Part shown: positions 60,959 through 64,000 of the stretch, one piece after another
Layout of the letters: the number at the start of each line of letters is the position of its first letter
Position numbering within the stretch: position 1 is the stretch's first letter
NCBI GenBank assembly: GCA_033085395.1
Contig: JANQBS010000090.1
Location: 84,250-148,249, forward strand
Direction of reading: 5' to 3'
Source: Xanthoparmelia taractica
Lineage: Eukaryota; Ascomycota; Lecanoromycetes; Lecanorales; Parmeliaceae
DNA: 64,000 nucleotides
Program-made: the position numbers and the translations under genes
Notes under the pieces: generated by a model
Told to the model about the DNA's origin: nothing
Seen by the model: the letters and a program-made list of their open reading frames with translations, nothing else
The model's database searches: none

Positions 60959-61227
60959 AGAGCAAATGGTCGAACGGGGATTCCGTGAATGATGCATTGA
61001 TCTAATCCTACAATTGACGAGACATTACTTGGGGTAGTGGCTGCACGCGGCATGGCGTCCTGGTTTTGGGAGGCACTTCTGTTGTGGTAGGAGGCCTCTT
61101 GACCATGCATTGATGAGAGATGGCTGATGTTGAAAAAAGCGAAATCTGTATAATCATGATGGAGGCATTACGAATTGACGGCGTCGTTCCATGACATTCA
61201 CCATCTTATAGCGACATCTATATATGA
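60959..61227. other. convergent 3' intergenic region
   Basis: 269 bp between the DIP2-like stop and the DRS1 stop. No feature is recognised. Confidence 0.4.
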
Positions 61228-63726
61228 TTATCGTCCTCCGCGTCTACCTTTGACCTTCTTCGCCTTCCCACCTCTGTCTTTTTCGCCCTTCCCTTTCCTC
61301 CGCGTCCTCCCGTTACTTCTCTCCTCGCCACGACCCCTCTCATCCCCTTTTCCCTTTTTCCACACCCTACCTTCTCTCCTCTCCCTTCTATCATCCAACA
61401 TCTTCTTGTCCTTCCCACTCAGCTTCCCCGCCTTCTTTTTGCCTAGCCCCACAGCCCCGTTTAATTCAGCCTGCCCGCTCCTCTTTGCGATCCGCTTCTC
61501 CTTTTCACTTTCAAACCATGTCCGCTTAGGTCTTGATTTGATCTCCGATTTATGTTCCATAATGTTCTCTCCCTTGCGGAGATGCATTTCGGCGCCAGCG
61601 AGGGCCTTTTCTTCTTTCTCTTCTTTCAGTATCGCTTCTACTTCGTCTTGAAGACCCTCAACTTTCTTCGACCATCCGTCCGCCAACCCAGCTTCGACAA
61701 ATCGACTGATAATCTTGGCACCTTGTGACCTTCCGCTCTTGACGGCTTGCTTGACGACCTTACGGTCCGGCTCCGCAGCAATGGTGCAAGACCTGCCAGC
61801 TCGGCCGGCACGCGCTGTCCGACCGACCCGGTGCAAGTATATTTCGTGGGATTGGGGCGCTTCGTAGTTGATCACGGTGGAGATGTTCGAAATATCGAGC
61901 CCTCGGGAGGCAAGGTCGGTGGCGAGGAGGTGGGTGGACTGGGACGAGCGGAACGAGGTGAGAGCGGCAATACGCTGATACAGATGTCAGCTGGGACTTG
62001 AGAAGTCTGGGTGGAGGTGTAGGACTACCTGCTCTTGTGACATACTGCCGTGGAGTTCAGCAGCTTTGATGCCGCAGAGACCGAATATGATGCGAACTCT
62101 ATGGGCTTCCTTTTTCTGGCGAAAAAAGATGAGGACTCGGTCCGTGAAGATGCTCTGACATAGATACATTAGGTAGCCTAGTCTTTTATCTTCTCGCCCT
62201 GGACGTAGGCGAACAAATTCCTGTACCAGGGTTCCCACGGTCCTCTTTCTTGCATCTACCATCAGTCGTACTGGTCTATTCAGCCCCACCCGAATGAGTT
62301 TATCCACGGTGTCTGTCATGGTAGCCGAAAAAAGCATGGTCTGTCTAGACTTGGGTATCGTCGTCAATATCTCATTGAGCTCATCCGCGAATCCATCTTC
62401 TAGCATTCGATCTGCTTCATCCAGCACAAGGATTTCGAGCGTATCTACAGTAAAGCTGGCTGAATTTCGCATGTGGTCGATGAAGCGTCCAGGAGTAGCA
62501 ATGATGACATCCGGCCTACTTCTTAGCACACTCTCCTGTTCTCGTAGACTGAAGCCTCCAACAAGATGGCAGAAAGTAATATCTGTGAAGCTAGCAAGTT
62601 TCTTCGCTACACTGAAACACTGCACCGCCAATTCTCTCGTGGGCATTAGGATAGCAACCCGGCTTGTAGGTACTTTCTTTGGTCGGTAGAGGAGTCTTTC
62701 TAGAATCGGTATGATAAAGGCTGCAGTTTTACCGGAACCTGTTACCGCACCACCAACAATATCCTTTCCTTCGAGGGCAATTGGTATCGTTTTCGTCTGG
62801 ATCGGTGTGGGTTCCGAGAAACCAACTGCTGCTACGCCTCGCAGGATTGGCCTTGAAAGGGACAAGCTTTGAAATGAGTCCGAAGCAATGCCTTTAGTCT
62901 TAGCTTTGCCGTGTTTCTCTTCAGGTGCGAAGAAAGCTTCTCGTCGGGCTTGCTCCTCCAGGTCATCGATCCCTTCTGAGGAAGACACCGGTTCAACGTC
63001 ATCGGGATGGGCTACGGGCTCCGCAACGGACTCATCATCGAAACTGGCTGAAGAATCCTGATCTTTTTCCTCATCATCCTCGTTGTCCTCTTCGCTAGCT
63101 CGAAACCCCATACCAAAAGCATATTCTGCTAAGGTCTCATCGTCTTCCTCGTCCTGCGCGTCGAACTCCCCAACTTCAGAATGCAAATTATTCTCATTTT
63201 CAACTTCAACGGCTCCCTGCTCATCGCTCATCGCGACATCTGTCCTGGTCCATTCCTTCGCAACTCCTCTGGTCCTTCTTGCAATCAGTTCATCAACATC
63301 CACTCCCTTCTTAATCCCTCTCACGGTAGACGCGGTAGTGCTGTCATCCAAGCCCCAAACATCAAAGTCCTCGGTAATACCAACATGCACATCCCCAATC
63401 TGGAACTCGAAGTCTGAATTGATCGCCCCATCTTCATCGCTGTGCGCAGTCCAGGTTTGGTCGTCTTCGTCTGGTGCCGCAGATCCACTATCTATAGATA
63501 CGCTTTCCGTCTTTCTTCTCTTGTTCTTAGCTTCTTTGCCATTTCGCATTGTAGTATCGTTGGCATGGCTCTGGCTTTCGTCAAGGCCACGTGTGCGTTT
63601 CTTGCCAGTCAGGACGGATTTGGGGCGGGTTTGGAGGATGGTCTCTTGGTCTTCTTCCTTTTGGAATGGGTAGGACTGATCATCGTCGATTGTTCGAACG
63701 AAATCATCGTCACCGTCAGAACTCAT
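61228..63726 (-). CDS. drs1: DEAD-box ATP-dependent RNA helicase DRS1
   Basis: Two exons, 63726-62029 and 61974-61228, give 814 residues. An acidic N-terminal third (EEDNEDDEEKDQD) precedes the helicase core. Core motifs in order are FSEPTPIQ (Q motif, ~305), VTGSGKTAAF (Walker A, ~329), PTRELAVQ, TPGRF, VLDEADRMLEDGF (DEAD, ~430), LFSATMT, then, across the intron, HGSMSQEQ joined to RIAALTSFRSS, ATDLASRGLDI and HRVGRTARAGR. The long Lys/Arg tail is typical of nucleolar helicases. DRS1 is needed for 27S pre-rRNA processing and 60S subunit assembly. The tail of about 190 residues beyond motif VI matches this subfamily rather than other DEAD-box proteins. Confidence 0.95.
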
Positions 63727-64000
63727 TATCCAAGGGACCTTAACAGTATACCCTGCACATTCGTGAAGCTTGAGTGGGAGCTTTTTTGAATGTTAGCTGA
63801 GAATCCCCGAGGTTCAGCCGGCAGCACCTGTTCTAGACTAGATACACACTGACAGCTTGTCGTGTCATACGACTCTCAGACGAAGAGCTCTGTAAGCAAT
63901 TTGAAGCCTCAGGCGTGGATGACATCTGTTGGAATTCAGCATCTCAGCCCTATTATGGCTTGGCATGGACCATAAGTAGCACTCAACTCCATAGAATAAC
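63727..64000. other. upstream region of DRS1 to window end
   Basis: 274 bp holding the DRS1 promoter. No other gene is seen before the window ends. Confidence 0.4.

Noticed and set aside
1..64000. CRISPR array, prophage, secretion operon or other prokaryotic system
   Set aside because: Introns and protein families are those of a filamentous fungus; no spaced direct repeats or operons were seen.

Overview
The window is nuclear DNA of a filamentous ascomycete (Pezizomycotina). Genes stand alone on both strands. Nearly all are split by short GT-AG introns of about 48-65 nt, with a few of 130-205 nt. The products are typical of this subphylum: RSE1, PAN3 with a CCCH finger, AgdC-type GH31, a Pth11-like membrane protein, an LSB5-like VHS/GAT protein and a DIP2/CMR2-like tandem adenylation protein. 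The class is not resolved from sequence alone; Eurotiomycetes, Dothideomycetes or Lecanoromycetes are all possible. Exon joins were deduced by hand by keeping reading phase across GT-AG introns. Where phases close exactly and the protein length matches the family, the models are firm.

1-7 kb is accessory-like: a flavin-dependent monooxygenase, a SAM methyltransferase whose reading frame is broken, a Pth11-like seven-TM protein with an apparently mutated splice donor, and a Golgi GT8 glycosyltransferase. 7-10.7 kb carries no convincing gene; it has a purine-rich block and many simple repeats. 10.7-13.5 kb is a secreted GH31 alpha-glucosidase, followed by about 1.8 kb of homopolymer-rich DNA and a dihydropyrimidinase/hydantoinase gene (15.3-17.0 kb).

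17.6-33.7 kb is a housekeeping block: a J-domain protein with a C-terminal Cys cluster, splicing factor RSE1 divergent from the COX1 translational activator MSS51, deadenylase subunit PAN3 (with a greatly enlarged N-terminal half) divergent from a UBX-domain ER protein. 33.7-36 kb is non-coding as far as can be seen. 36-43.5 kb holds an LSB5-like VHS/GAT protein, a ferroportin-family transporter, a degenerate tRNA-Thr, an NTF2-like-fold protein and the F1-ATPase assembly factor ATP12. 44-53 kb holds a long oxysterol-binding protein (ankyrin-PH-FFAT-ORD), a coiled-coil protein and an intronless fungal-specific nuclear-type protein. 55-61 kb is a 1,891-residue DIP2/CMR2-type protein, and 61.2-63.7 kb the ribosome-biogenesis helicase DRS1.

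The genes do not form one pathway. No CRISPR array, prophage or intact transposon was seen, and no clear candidate for a wholly new system. The best leads are the PAN3 N-terminal expansion, the AT-AG splice junction in the Pth11-like gene, the frameshifted methyltransferase, a palindromic intergenic motif, and two conserved-looking proteins of unknown function with Cys/His clusters.
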